DNA of 64,000 nt from Ptiloglossa arizonensis (lineage: Eukaryota > Arthropoda > Insecta > Hymenoptera > Colletidae): contig NC_135048.1 of assembly GCF_051014685.1 (NCBI RefSeq), positions 27,298,543 to 27,362,542 of the forward strand, in the 5' to 3' direction. Position numbers and translations under genes: made by a program. Of the stretch, positions 24,069 through 35,893 are shown one piece after another. The notes under the pieces are model-generated. The model searched no databases. It saw only the letters and a program-made list of their open reading frames with translations, and had not been told where the DNA came from. The stretch's first letter is position 1; each line of letters starts with the position of its first letter.

Positions 24069-25775
24069 TTCGAATCTATTCTTCTTTCGTCTATACCCTT
24101 CAACAGCTCTAGAAACCATTTTTGTTTTTCCTTCGATCGCTTTTCAATTTCACCAGAAGGACCTGAAAAAAAAAATAAAAATAAATTACGAAAAAATCTT
24201 TACAATTTTCGTCCCCACCAACGATTATTCCAATGGTTGAGATCAACGTATCGAGATAAAAATCCGGCGCAGTTTCCCGGAGGAAGGCGAAGATCATCGT
24301 CGAAATTAAATACATGTAACAGTCGTCGTCCTGTAAAGAGACGAAACGAACAAAAAGAAGAAAAAAAAGACTGTATTTCCTATTCGTTTCCATACGACAA
24401 AGGGACTACTCTACTCCCTTCCCCTCTCTCGCCATAGCACGAGTTCTAGGCCATTGTCACGACTCGATGAACGATCGAAGGGATCTCTTCCTGTACCTGT
24501 CTACCAATTTCCAACTGACGACGCACCGAGAGATGCGATCTCCGCGCCTAGCGGAGACACACGATACAAGACGTTTCACAATATTATAGGGCCCAGTGAC
24601 ACGAACACACCGGGGACCCGCTTCCTCGGAACCCGAACAACCGAGCGACTACGCGGAGAGGGAGACGACGGGACGTGGCGAGGGGGGGTGAGGCGAGCAC
24701 GGGTCCCCGAACCCTTGTCACCGCAAAACTCGGCCTCTGAAAATCGAATTCTCAGGGCATCGAATGACAATTTGGCCGCGGCCTTTCCGTCGCGCGGTGG
24801 AGGGGATAGAGCGAGCGAGAGCGGAGTGGGGATGAACCCGACTACCCACGGGAGTCGTAGTAGAGAATAGAGAGCGCGTGGTAGGGTGGAGTGGGGGAAG
24901 GTGAAGTGGGACGAGGCAGCGCGCGCAAGCGAGCGAGCGAGCGAACGAACGAGCATAGTGGACGGTGAGAGAGGGGGAGGGGGGTTAGAGAGACGATGGA
25001 AAGAAGGACCCGATGTCGCCCCAGTGTTCCAGAGATGTTATCATCGCGGAGGAGGTTACACCGCGGACAGGGACGTACGCGATGAAAAGGTGCCCGGGAC
25101 TAACCAGACCCTAACAATCGTGTCGCGCATTCTTCTCCCTGGCGATCCGCTCGGTCCGATAGTTTCGACAGAGTTGCAATTTGCTCGATGCGGTTGGCGC
25201 TGGCCTTCCCCCCACCCCCTCCCCCTCCCCGCGCGACCCCGGCCGCCCTTAAAGCATCCGCCACACCGGCTACGACGACAATGAGATTCTTATCGGATCG
25301 GGTACGCTTCTTCCGTTCCATTCCACCGCTACCCCCCTCCGCCCCCCTCCCCGTCCCCTGTTTCTAGTGTTCTCCGCCGGCTCGTGCAGCTGCACCAGCC
25401 ACCACGCATCGACAATTGTATTTCTCTATCGAGGAATACATACGAGCCGGTTTCGGGTACACCGTGGCGCCCCGCGCGCGTCTTTTCGCGGAATATATCG
25501 CGAGACGGCCTCGCTTTCCGGATAAGGATCCCATCTGAAACCGAGCGGGAATAAAATTTTCAATAAGGCGGCGCACGTACCTCGCCGGGAGGGAGGGAGG
25601 GAGATCGAGGGAATTGGACGCCGAACCGATCCGGTCTAGGTCCGTCGGGGAATATCGGGGCTGTTCGACGCGCGAAAGATCGAGCTGAACGCGAGAAGTC
25701 GGCCAGGAACACGGAGATGGTACATTTTCACTTGGATTCGAGGTGTTAACGAGAGTTTTACGGCGATGGTCGCTT
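24069..25775. other. CpG-rich unique block with GA/GAGC tracts
   Basis: No gene is recognised. GAGCGAGCGAGC-type repeats lie near 24920-24950, a G-rich purine tract near 24965-25000, C-rich tracts near 25208-25232 and 25330-25358, and GGGA repeats near 25589-25605. The segment at 25183-25298 shares ordered short blocks with 27500-27575. High CpG and microsatellites would suit a promoter-proximal or intronic region, but no exon can be supported. Confidence 0.5.
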
Positions 25776-26470
25776 TCAAGTACGAGATCGCTACCCCGCT
25801 TTGAAGAGTGGACGCTCGCGGGTATCGTTTCGGAGGGTTTCGTTGGGCGAGGATTCGGGTAATGATTGCTGAGCGTTCGAGAGATTTCGATACTTGAAAA
25901 CGGGTATTACTGTGGTTTGAAAGGTGCGGGTACGGTGTCAACGAAATCGTGTTTCGAGCGACTTGGTGAGATTTCGAATTATGTTTGCATCGAGTTCTCG
26001 CGAGTCAAGAAGATCGAAATTGTTACCCCGCTTTCAAGCGATTACTGTGGTTTGAAAGGTGCGAATATGGTGTCAACGAAATCGTGTTTCGAGCGACTTG
26101 GTAAGATTTGGAATTATGTTTGCATCGAGTTCTCGCGAGTCAAGAGAATTCGAAATTGTTACCCCGCTTTCAAGCGATTACTCTGGTTTGAAAGATGCGA
26201 GTACTGTGTCAATGAATTCATGTTTCGAGCGACTTGGTGAGATTTGGAATTGTTATGTTTGCATCGAGTTCTCGCGAGTCAAGAAGATCGAAATTGTTAC
26301 CCCGCTTTCAAGCGATTACTATGGTTTGAAAGATGCGAGTACTGTGTCAACTAAATCGTGTTTCGAGCGACTTGGTGAGATTTGGAATTGTTATATTTGC
26401 ATCGAATTCTCGCGAGCCGAGATTGATCAAAATTGTTACCCCGCTTTCAAGCGATTTTGGTTACTCGTAG
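25776..26470. repeat. ~135-bp tandem repeat, five copies
   Basis: TGTGGTTTGAAAGGTGCG and variants lies at 25911, 26046, 26182 and 26320 (periods 135, 136, 138). A decayed copy precedes and a truncated one follows. Each unit contains ACGAAATCGTGTTTCGAGCG (a near-palindrome around CGTGTTTCG), GCATCGAGTTCTCGCGAG and TTACCCCGCTTTCAAGCG. The first interval is a multiple of three, so a frame repeats in phase and then breaks when the spacing changes. I regard this as non-coding. Confidence 0.93.
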
Positions 26471-28035
26471 TTCGAACAGTTTCAAACCGATCGTAACAGG
26501 GTCGTGTTTGGGCTCATTCTCATCGAGAGGAACTCCCCGATCCGTTGACAATACTTTCAAAAACTTTAACGAATTTTCGTTTCGCAGTAACAATGTTCAA
26601 ACAATCAGTTTCATTCTAGATACATTTATTCCCTTAATTTTTTATCTCTATCTCTTGGATCACCTTCGGTCACGTAGAAACGAACCAAAATGATTTCAAA
26701 CGTGACAAACAGTTGGAAAAAGATCGGTACCAACGAACGAGAACTCCCGAATAAGAAGATACTCGAGTTTCCGAGTAACAACCTCCCTGAGAACGCGTCT
26801 TGCACTCTCTTGCGGACAATGGGCAATCCTGTCGGATATTAAAAAAAAATCTCAAGTGCCCTAAAGTATGCAATCCGAAAAGAAACGCGACCGTGCGCCC
26901 ATAAATGCGTAATGATAACGCGAGAAGATTAGAGCATCAAAGACCATTCAATCCCGCCTTATCAACTTTTCCGTATCTTTAATCGATGTCACGGTCCGTT
27001 TCAGTTCCGCGGAGCGCTCTGTACATTCTGAATAAGCGAATATAGCTCGTTTGCTCGAAAACTAGCCCGTCCTTATTCTTCGCCGACATGAATAACTCTC
27101 CGTTCGGTTCTTTAACATCTACCTAGTCATTGTGCGAGTATTACTCACAACGCGTTCAAAGGAGGAGCATAAGAATGTATCTCGAAACAAAATTAATACT
27201 CGACAATTGTTCATAAATCCCTGTACATTTCCACGTATCCAGGTTTTCTCGTTCTCGTTCCTCTCTCGTTTACATCTAATTATCATCGCGTGGGACTAAC
27301 ACGGTTCGCGATCGAATCGACGAATTTCGTACGACCTGTGAAGAGACCCAAGATTTTTTTCATCAACCCACCCGGTTGTTAATTACAATACTTGGCGTTG
27401 CATGCGAAATAGGACGTTTACCACGTTTATACTCGTACGAAAATCACACGGGACATCCTCGGTTACCTTCTAACGGGTTATTGACAATCAGCTTTGTAAC
27501 ATGCTCGATGCGGTCGGCGCGGAGACCTCGACCCTTAAGCCTCCTCCACACCGGTCGACGATAAGATCCCTATCGGTGCTGGCTTCCCTCCTCCGAGCCG
27601 TGTCCCTTCGCGTAACGTCACCGTGTTGTAACCGATCTCTCCCGCGCTGTAAAGTTTTCCAACGAGCGCAGGACACGGTCCCTCAAAGACTGTGGGGGCC
27701 ACAGGAAACTATCCCCTCTGATAAAAAGAATGGATCTTTAATAAATAATGGCTCGAGTCGCCGGGCCGAGCCAGCCGCCCCATTGTGAAGCGTTTCTTTT
27801 GCCTCGGATGAAACCGGCCGGTGAAACGAGAACTTGAAGATGCTTTCGGCGGGTGAGTGCTTCTACGCGATCCTCTTATTCCTCGTTTTTCCCCCGCCGT
27901 AGCGAAGAAACGAGGGAGAGTATCGCGTGCGAGCGCGAGCCGAATTCAACGCGGGACACACTGCCAGGGACGAATTTCGCTCGTCACGAAACATCGGCAA
28001 GCGTTATTTCTACCCTGGAAAGTACGTTACGAAGG
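26471..28035. other. Unique sequence without recognised gene
   Basis: AT-rich up to about 27.4 kb, then CpG-rich. Short frames at 27376-27788 and 27853-28301 overlap each other in several phases and run into the next repeat array. No conserved domain is visible. Confidence 0.5.
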
Positions 28036-28039
28036 GGGA

Positions 28040-28753
28040 ATTTTGGAAATTTTCTTTTTCTTTTTTTTTTTCTCCCCAGTCCATCGGGGAACGACTTTCG
28101 CTATTTCGACAACTCGAGGATCGTTTGTTTACGTTCTTGAGAGAGAAATTTTATTACACTTCGTCTATAACGTGGGGAATGGAATTACAAAATAATTGGG
28201 AAATTATTTTCGTTTTTTTGACACCTCAAGGTTGTTTGTTTACGTCCTTGAGAGAGAAATTTTATTATACTACGTTTGTAACGTGGAAAATAGAATTATG
28301 AAACAATTGGGAAATTATTTTCGTTTTTTTGACACCTCAAGGTTGTTTATTTATATCCTTGAGCGAGAAATTTTATTACACTACGTCTATAACGTGGAGA
28401 ATAGAATTACGAAACAATTGGGAAATGATTTTCGTTTTTTTGACACCCCAAGGTTGTTTATTTATGTCCTTGAGCGAGAAATTTTATTACACTTTGTCTA
28501 TAACGTGGAGAATAGAATTACGAAACAATTGGGAAATGATTTTCGTTTTTTTGACACCCCAAGGTTGTTTGTTTACGTCCTTGAGCGAGAAATTTTATTA
28601 TACTTCGTTTGTAACGTGGAGAGTAGAATTACGATTGATAGGGAGTAGTGATTCCTCAATTGGGAAACCATTTTTGCTATTTTGACACCCCGAGGATTGT
28701 TGGTTTATGTCCTTAAACGAGAAACTTTATTGTACTTTGTAACGTGGAAAATA
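28040..28753. repeat. 111-bp tandem repeat (left part, six copies)
   Basis: GACACCTCAAGGTTGTTT and variants recurs at 28108, 28220, 28331, 28442, 28553 and 28684. The intervals are 112, 111, 111, 111 and 131. Units share TTTTCGTTTTTTTGACACC, GAGCGAGAAATTTTATTA and TAACGTGGAGAATAGAATTA. Because 111 is divisible by three, two plus-strand frames stay open (28196-28648 and 28329-28685), repeating a 37-residue pattern. Two overlapping open frames over the same repeat argue against coding. Confidence 0.94.
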
Positions 28754-29133
28754 CAGGGTGTCCCGATCGTCACCGGTTGATTTGAATTCCGTACTGTTTT
28801 TAAAATATCGAATTAATTGATCTGAAACTTGACGTATGTTATCTAGACAGATGGGAAATTGATCGTGGAAAAGTACACCGTGAAAGAACGTGTGAAAATT
28901 ATTTAAGCGTATTACGAAAAATAGCGATCTTTCACGCTAACGATTCGGGAACTTTGTATTCATTTCCCTCGAAATCCCTGTAAATAAACAAAGGCGACCG
29001 TTTGAAAAATGTCTTCTTCCGTTATTAACTCCCAAGTTTGTACTTTTAAATAAAAGAAAGAATATCGAAATTACTTAAACGGTTTAAATTTTATTCAAAA
29101 AGTAAATCGACCGGTTATGATTGGGACACCCTT
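28754..29133. mobile_element. 380-bp TA-flanked MITE, copy 1 (CAGGGTGTCCC ends)
   Basis: The left end CAGGGTGTCCCGATCGTCAC and the inverted right end AAGGGTGTCCCAATCATAAC give ~28-bp terminal inverted repeats, flanked by TA at 28752-28753 and 29134-29135. The insertion splits the 111-bp array. The uninterrupted sister unit reads GGAGAGTAGAATTACGATT (28618-28636), and the flanks here rejoin as GGAAAA-TA-GAATTACGATT. That is a natural empty site with a TA duplication. There is no transposase. TA target and short inverted repeats fit Tc1/mariner-type MITEs. Confidence 0.9.
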
Positions 29134-29285
29134 TAGAATTACGATTATTAGTAGCAAGTAATAATCCCTCAATTGGGAAATCACTTTCGTATTTGTTTCA
29201 CTAGCGTCTTTTAGTGGAAAAAATAATTATGCTTCCTTTCTAACGTAGAAAATGTAATTGCAATTGTTAGTAGTAAGTAGACAAA
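29134..29285. repeat. 111-bp tandem repeat (right remnant)
   Basis: Continuation of the array beyond the MITE: TAGAATTACGATTATTAGTA, CTCAATTGGGAAATCACTTT and a decayed TAACGTAGAAAATGTAATTG. It contains about one and a half diverged units. Confidence 0.85.
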
Positions 29286-30537
29286 ATTTGAAAGTGAATA
29301 ATTTCTACGATTTATGGAACTTTAAACGCCATATTTTGATTGCCCCTAGGCAACTGGGTTTCTGTGTGTAGGTACTGTGAACAAGAACTTTGATAATTCT
29401 GTAGGTACTATAATTGTTGGTTAATGTTGGCAGGATTTTGTAAAGAGTTACAATGTTTGTGAATCTCGTTTGCAAGGAAACGTCGAAAAATAGAAAGTGA
29501 GAGGAATAATTGCAACGGAGTTACGTGCAGTGCAAATAGAAGGATTACATCGAGAGCTGTACATTTTTGTGGCGTTGTATGTTAGGTTAGATTAACAGCA
29601 CATGTGGGTCATGCCACGCGAAAATCGATCAGTATTTGTAGTCGAGGTCAGGGATTTTTAAGTAATTGAAATATATCGTAGCCCGTGTAAAATTAGAAAG
29701 GACGAGAGTTATCGTTTTGGTTTTCGAATTTGTTGAAAAAATACAGGAGGTCGATGTTTACGACTTTTGCCCATCTTCGTGAAACAAGGTTGCACAAATC
29801 AATTTTTATCTCCGAAATTATCAATCGTATTTCAATAATTTTTCCCCCGTTTTCTACGAGAAGGATCGATCTTTCGAAATAAATTTTCTTTCAGACCGAT
29901 TTGTTTAAATTGTAAACAAATTCTTACCTTGAACAGTTTTGTTCGAAATACATAGATTAAAGATCCTTGCAAAAAATATATCCTGATTCTTGATCACTTT
30001 TTTTCGCAAAATAAGTAATTTCTCGAGTTGGTATTTTGCAATTAATATCTCAATGAGTCATTAAAGATCTAGATGCGACCCGTTTCAAGTAACTAGCTCA
30101 CGAACTCGGCTATTACGGTCTCACGCTATACTTTTCCAAGCGGTTCTAAAATAGCAATTCAAATTGGCAGATTTCACGATCCATATTAATTTGAGCAACG
30201 AGAGTAAAGACACTTTAACGCGAATATATTCTGTTTTCCTTTCACTTAAGTGCATTATTCAAGACGGTGGATCGTAAGCGTGGCAATCTCTGCATCTCAG
30301 AATTACTATCAGTGTAGGAATAGCTTCAAACACCTGTGATGGTGTCGTATGAAATTGTTCTGTAAGAAAATAGAGTCAAAGATACATTCACTGAATCAGG
30401 GTCATCTCGACAGTCACCAGTGGTCATATTAGTAATAATTTAACGAAAAGCAACCGATGTTAATCGATCGAACATAGGTGTGTGTGTAGCGAGAACAGAT
30501 TATTGTTAGAACTTATTGTGTACACCATAATCGTGTC
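29286..30537. other. AT-rich unique sequence
   Basis: No gene or repeat is recognised. There is no open frame of note. Confidence 0.5.
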
Positions 30538-31180
30538 TCCATAATCTAAAACATTAGTGTTTCTTCATAACCTAAAATTTCAAAGTGTTCCTCCATAATT
30601 TAAAATCTCAAAGTGTTCCTCCATAACCTAAAACATAAGTGTTCTTCCATAACCTAAAATCTGAAAGGGTTGTTCCATAACCTAAAATCTCAAAGCACTT
30701 CCCCATAACCTAAAACATAAGTGTTTCTCCATAACCTAAAATCTGAAAGGGTTGCTCCATAACCTAAAATCTGAAAGCACTTCCCCATAATCTAAAACAT
30801 AAATGTTTCTTCATAACTTAAAATCTGAAAGGGTTGCTTCATAACCTAAAATCTCAAAGCACTTTCCCATAATCTAAAACATAAGTGTTTCTCTATAACC
30901 AAAAATTTCAAAGTGTTCCTCCATAATTTAAAATCTCAAAGTGTTCCTCCATAACCTAAAACATAAGTGTTTCCCCATAACCTAAAATCTGAAAGGGTTG
31001 CTCCATAACCTAAAGTCTCAAAGCACTTCTCCATAATCTAAAACGTAAATGTTTCTCCATAACCTAAAATCTCAAAGCACTTCTCCATAACCTACAATCT
31101 GAAAGTGTTCCTCCATAACCTGAAATCTCGAAGCACGTCTCCATAACCTAAAATCTGAAAGTGTTTCCCCATAACCGTAG
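30538..31180. repeat. 26/28-bp array with nested higher-order structure
   Basis: Two monomers, each ending in CATAA, alternate. Type A (26 bp) is like CCTAAAACATAAGTGTTTCT plus CCATAA. Type B (28 bp) is like CCTAAAATCTGAAAGGGTTG plus CTCCATAA. The order is A-B-B repeated, giving an 82-bp trimer. The variant pair carrying AAAGTGTTCCTCC recurs after four trimers (starts near 30541 and 30869), suggesting a ~328-bp superunit. The final copies lose the pattern. CCTAA inside the unit recalls the insect telomere repeat, but the array is not telomeric. Confidence 0.93.
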
Positions 31181-31959
31181 ACAAAATTAGTATCTTCGAC
31201 GTGGCGTAGCAACTCTTTCTAAAATCACAGACACGGTACCTACGCGTACCTTTATCGATCTCCATCTACCTTCGAAAAGCTAAAACAATGGATAATCGAC
31301 GCGCGAAAGTCTTCAACCTCGCAAACAATCCAACCTTTATTCCTCGCCCGTAGTATTCGTTTCTCAGAAGGTAGTACAAAGAAACCATGAACGTTCCTCT
31401 TTCTCTTACAAGATAATACCACTCGTAAAGTATAAAAGCGTATAGTTTCTCGGTCTTCTTCGGCGAACGAGCGACCAAGTCCTTATCCCCTAAACGATCG
31501 CCTCAATGCGTTTCTCGGCATCACGGTCCTTCGGACGTTCGCGTCCATCTTTCGAACATTTGCGTGTTCGTCTACAATACTTCCACGCTCACGACGGAAG
31601 CATTATCGCGGAGGCACGCAGAATGCATAAAAGATCGAGCGCTTAATAACATAATTACGTCCAAGCAGTTAGCCGACGATCCACGGTTTCACGGAACCGC
31701 AACTCGGTTCTTTTCGGTCGCTTTTCAATTTACGTTCGGCAAGACCGACAGCTTAATCGAAGGTCGTTCGTGGAATCACGAGAATCGAGAATTTTTCGGA
31801 TGAAATTATCCGCGCCGCGGTGCACCGGAGAAGTTTACTCGTGCTTGACGTTTAACCCCGTTAAACTACCCAGTGTCCTATTTCCAGGACATTCGAGGTA
31901 AAAAGAAAAAAGAAAAAAAAAACATTCTTTACCCGGTATTAAAAATTATTCGAATAGCA
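31181..31959. other. Unique sequence without recognised gene
   Basis: Mixed composition, with short frames on each strand (31266-31478 minus, 31564-31803 plus) without motifs. The small inverted repeat GTCCTATTTCCAGGAC lies at about 31874-31889, next to TTTAACCCCGTTAAAC. Confidence 0.5.
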
Positions 31960-31964
31960 CGTCA

Positions 31965-32915
31965 TTTTTAAGGGGCGAGGTGGGAACCCGAATAAAGTGC
32001 GCTGCAATTTTTTCCATCCCCCCTTGTAATATATTATGAGTAATAAAAATATCACGTTCCGGAATAATTTACTCGATTCTTCCACACTGGAATATTCCCA
32101 GACTTTGGACCGTGAAAACTAATTTTATCATACGTTGTTGTAATGTTCCGTTTACTCGAGTCGCGTTTTATTTTTAATCCACGGAGGTTGGGAATAAACT
32201 CCAACGTAGATTGAATACATTACGAGCGTGGAAAATATTACATTATATCGTCGTTAGTTGGATTTTTCTACTCGGGAGTATTCGGACGAACGAAACAAAT
32301 TCTGCGTTACATTTGTAACGGTTTACGAAATTCTGACCCGAATAAGCCCCGGTGCAATTTTGTTCTACCCACTATTCTAATATTCCATGAATAAAAAAAA
32401 CATATTTAGCGCATAATTCGCCTCGTTCTTTCGGTACATGGAATGTGCCCAGATTTTGGGTCACGGGAACTAATTTTATCTTGCGTTATTATGATTTACC
32501 AGCTTGAAGATAAAGTGCACCGCAATGTTTCTCCATCCTCTTCTCTACTATGAATAACAAAAATATTATACTCACATTCGGCACATAATTTGCTCCATTC
32601 TTCTACTCTGGAATGTTCCCGAACTTTGTGCCACGAAAACTAAATTTACCTTGCGTTATTACGATCCACGAGCTTGACAATAAAATCCACTGCAATTTCT
32701 CCACCGTCTCTTACAATATACAACGAGTAAAAACAGAATTACAATCCTTTGTAATTTCCTTAAAATAAAGCACGCTGCAATTTCTCTACCACCTCTCACA
32801 ATACACAACGTATAAAAACAGAATCACGTTCATTTGCAATTCCCTTACGATTATTTCTACTCTGGAGTACTCCCAGATTTTGGATCGATGAAACTAATAA
32901 TCCAACTATCTGTCT
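31965..32915. repeat. ~170-bp strongly diverged tandem repeat
   Basis: About five to six old copies share a GAATAAAGTGCRCTGCAATT head, a TCCATCNCC segment, an AATAAAAATAT segment, CTCTGGAATRTTCCCAGACT, and ACTAATTTTATCNTRCGTT. The heads lie near 31990, 32342, 32514, 32684 and 32763. The unit between 32160 and 32340 is barely recognisable, and spacing shortens to ~80 bp near 32680-32760. Confidence 0.75.
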
Positions 32916-33555
32916 CTCTATAGACTTTCCCCAAAGAAAAAAAAAAAGAAAGAAAAAAAAAAACAGGGGGGTCGATCGGCTCCGTTACGCGGACTGTTAA
33001 CCAACTTTTAATTAAGACGTCGAAGCGAAACCGTTCCCGCGTTCGCGACAATTAATATCGTGAACGCGGGAGATCGATCGTTCGAATGTTAATTTTCCAC
33101 GGGAGAATCGGTTGCCGAATAAATCGTAATTGAAACTGATCGGCCCGCGGAGCAACGCCCCCGGGGAAAATTGGAAAGATAATTGAGGGGTGCAGGTGGA
33201 CGAAAGCGTCGACGGGGCTCGCCGGAGTCGCGCGAAACGAGCCCCCCTCCAACCCCCAGGATCGAGCTAGGGCGAAGTTTTTCCTACCAGACTTCGAGCC
33301 GGAAGTTCTAAACGCTCGAGCGAGCGCCAGAACCGTGGATATACTTTCCCGGAATGCCTGTTGCGACGTGAAAAAAACTTGGCTCGAGCTCTCAGCGATG
33401 GTCCCGCTAAGTGCATCGTAACATCCCCGCTCATTAGCCCCCACCCCCCACCCCTCCAACCCCTGTAGAATGATTATTCCATAACGCTTTGCCTATCGAG
33501 ATTCGAAAGGGGTCAACGATGCGACCGAATTTACCTATCGAGACGTTGACCACTG
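32916..33555. other. Unique CpG-rich spacer with A-rich tract
   Basis: An A-rich tract lies at about 32935-32964. The minus-strand frame at 33052-33459 has no recognised motif. Nothing else can be assigned. Confidence 0.5.
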
Positions 33556-33559
33556 CTTG

Positions 33560-34512
33560 GATATATATCTATGTACTGTGCGGAGATTACAAAATTGCAG
33601 ACGAATCGGATTGGTCGCCTTCGAATTACACGTATTTTTGTTATTGGCTAAGATGATCGTGTTTGTGAGTTTATTGCGCGACGAATCGGTCGCATTATTG
33701 AAGATGATAATATGTAGTGTGAGGAGATTGAAAATTGCAGACGAATCGAATTGGTCGGCCTCGAATTATACGTATTATTGTTATTGGCTAAGACGATCGT
33801 GTGTGTGTGAGTCTATCGCGTGACGAATCGGTCGCATTACTGAAGATTGTAATATGTACTGTGCGGAGATCGAAAATTGCAGACGAATCGGATTGGTCGC
33901 CTTCGAATCACACGTATTTCTATCATTGGCTAAGATGATCGTGTTTGTGAGTTTATTGCGTGACGAATCGGTGACGTTACTGAAGATAGTAATATGTACT
34001 GTTCCAAGATTGAAAATTGCAGACGAATCGGATTGGTTAGCTTCGAATTACACATATTATTTTGTTATTGGCTAAGACGATCGTGTTTGTGAGTTTATTG
34101 CACGATGAATCGGTCGCATTATTGAAGATGGTAATATGTACTGTTCCAAGATCGAAAATTGCAGACGAATCGGATTGATTGGCCTCGAATTACCCATATT
34201 ATTTTGTTATTGGCTAAGACGATCGCGTGTGTGAGTCTATCGCGTGACGAGTCGGTTGTATTACTGAAGATGATAATATGTACTGTTCCAAGATCGAAAA
34301 TTGCATACGAATCGGGTTGGCGCGCCTCTCTTCTAATTGCACGCATTTTTATGATTGGTGATGATGACCGCATATGCAAGTCTATTGCATGTCGAGTCAG
34401 TCGCGTTGCTGAAAATGGTAATACGTACTGTATTGAGATCGAAAATTGCCAATGAATAGGATTGGTCGCCCTCGAATCACGTGCATTTTTGTTACTGGTT
34501 AAGACAATGATA
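33560..34512. repeat. ~142-bp tandem repeat, seven copies
   Basis: AAAATTGCAGACGAATCGG and variants recurs at about 33592, 33732, 33873, 34014, 34156, 34298 and (decayed) 34440. Shared blocks include GAAGATNGTAATATGTACTG, TTATTGGCTAAGACGATCGT and GCGTGACGAATCGGTCGCAT. Divergence is higher in the last two units. Confidence 0.93.
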
Positions 34513-35169
34513 TATATTATCAGGGATCAAAACGAAACAATAATAAGTAATGCATTGGCGTAGATATAAATTCAAAAATGATTATAAGTTGTGTTTTGTA
34601 CCACACGTATTGTAAAATGCAAATTAAGGGGTATATTTACCATTACCCAAGCATTGGTTTAAATATATCTTTCGAACGTTCCGACCTCGTTTTGTTTGCT
34701 TCTTCTTCAGGAACAATTAGAAGGGACATAATCGTGGAAAGAAGAAAGGCGGGAAAAGATACGCAATTACGTAGATAAGAAAGAGGAGAATGTTTTGCAA
34801 AAATAAACGAGTCGAAAAGATAAAGTGGAAGGTAAGATCAAATGCTCGTTAAATTTAAATAGAAACTGTTTACCGTATTCCAGTTAGATAAAATACAATT
34901 TCTATTTTACGATCATTTCCCAACATAAATATGATACAGTACCAGATACAGTATTTTAAGAGTACCTTTGCACGAAGTTCTCTTCTCGCTTCGAAGGAAA
35001 ACTGCAAAGAATTTTAATTTCGTGACGGACGAATGTATCGATTAAAAATGTACAAAGATAAAAGAAGAGAGTATCGTCGCAAGAGAGAAATGAAAATTAA
35101 AGTAAAAATGTTCGTAACGTTTGACCAGCCATTTTGAAAACAAACTCCGCGCAATTTCAGCTTACGAAG
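34513..35169. other. AT-rich unique sequence
   Basis: No gene or repeat is recognised. Confidence 0.5.
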
Positions 35170-35400
35170 AAGTACGGTACTACGTCACAGCGTCCTAGCT
35201 TTAGTTTATGAAAGGACGTAATGCATACTGCGTTTGGAGTAGTTCACTGTTTAATCTTACAAAAAGACGCAGTATTAGGTCAACAACTTCCAGTCTCGGA
35301 TTATGAAAAGGTGTAATGCCTACGGCTGCCAAGCTTTCGCCATTGAAAGTACGCAGCAACACATCAGTTTCCTGACTTTAAATTATGAGATGACGTGGTA
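35170..35400. repeat. Weak ~90-bp tandem repeat, three copies
   Basis: Three segments starting near 35174, 35268 and 35352 share an ACGSWRYA head, a CAGNNTCCTRRCTTT-like block and TTATGARANGACG tails. The match is by eye and degenerate. Confidence 0.5.
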
Positions 35401-35561
35401 TTACATCCAGTCAGTTTCATTTCGCAGAAAACACGGTACCAGGAACAGGGTATTTCTCCAGTTTTTCAATTTCTTCTAATTCACGCGAGAGCCACGCCCG
35501 CGGAGGACCATAATCCGAGTTACAATTATCAAGCGCGATCTCGTCGAGGGACGCTTTCGGT

Positions 35562-35893
35562 GCATCACCGGGGCCATTGTTAATAACTCTTGTACCAATG
35601 AAGCAAACTATATGAAAAAATTTGTGCAATATCTTCAAAAGTGTATCAACGAGCAAGAATAGTTTCAGTTCGATACGTTTGATACATTTCGCAAAAAAAA
35701 ATCCCAAAGATTGTCAATTGACCTTCTCGACCCATCACCGGGCCATTATTAATTACTCGTCTATCGTTCGAGGACGTTCGATGAAAAAATTCACGCGATA
35801 CCTTCTCGAGTACGCTAACAATCGAGAAAAGTTTCAATTCCATAGGATTCAAAAAATTATCCAAAAAAAATTCCCAAACGGTTCGAACGTTCC
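35562..35893. repeat. 171-bp tandem duplication
   Basis: CATCACCGGGGCCATTGTTA at 35562 and CATCACCGGGCCATTATTAA at 35733 head two copies. Both continue with an ATGAAAAAATT segment, a TACCTTCT/TATCTTCA segment, AGTTTCARTTC and a CAAAAAAAAATCCCAAA tail. The copies are clearly diverged. Confidence 0.85.

Noticed and set aside
28196..28685. 150- and 118-codon frames made of a repeating 37-residue pattern
   Set aside because: Two overlapping frames are open over the same 111-bp repeat, explained by a period divisible by three.
30538..31180. CCTAA-containing repeat as a telomeric (TTAGG) array
   Set aside because: CCTAA occurs only once per 26-28-bp unit within a longer sequence, and unique sequence lies on both sides.
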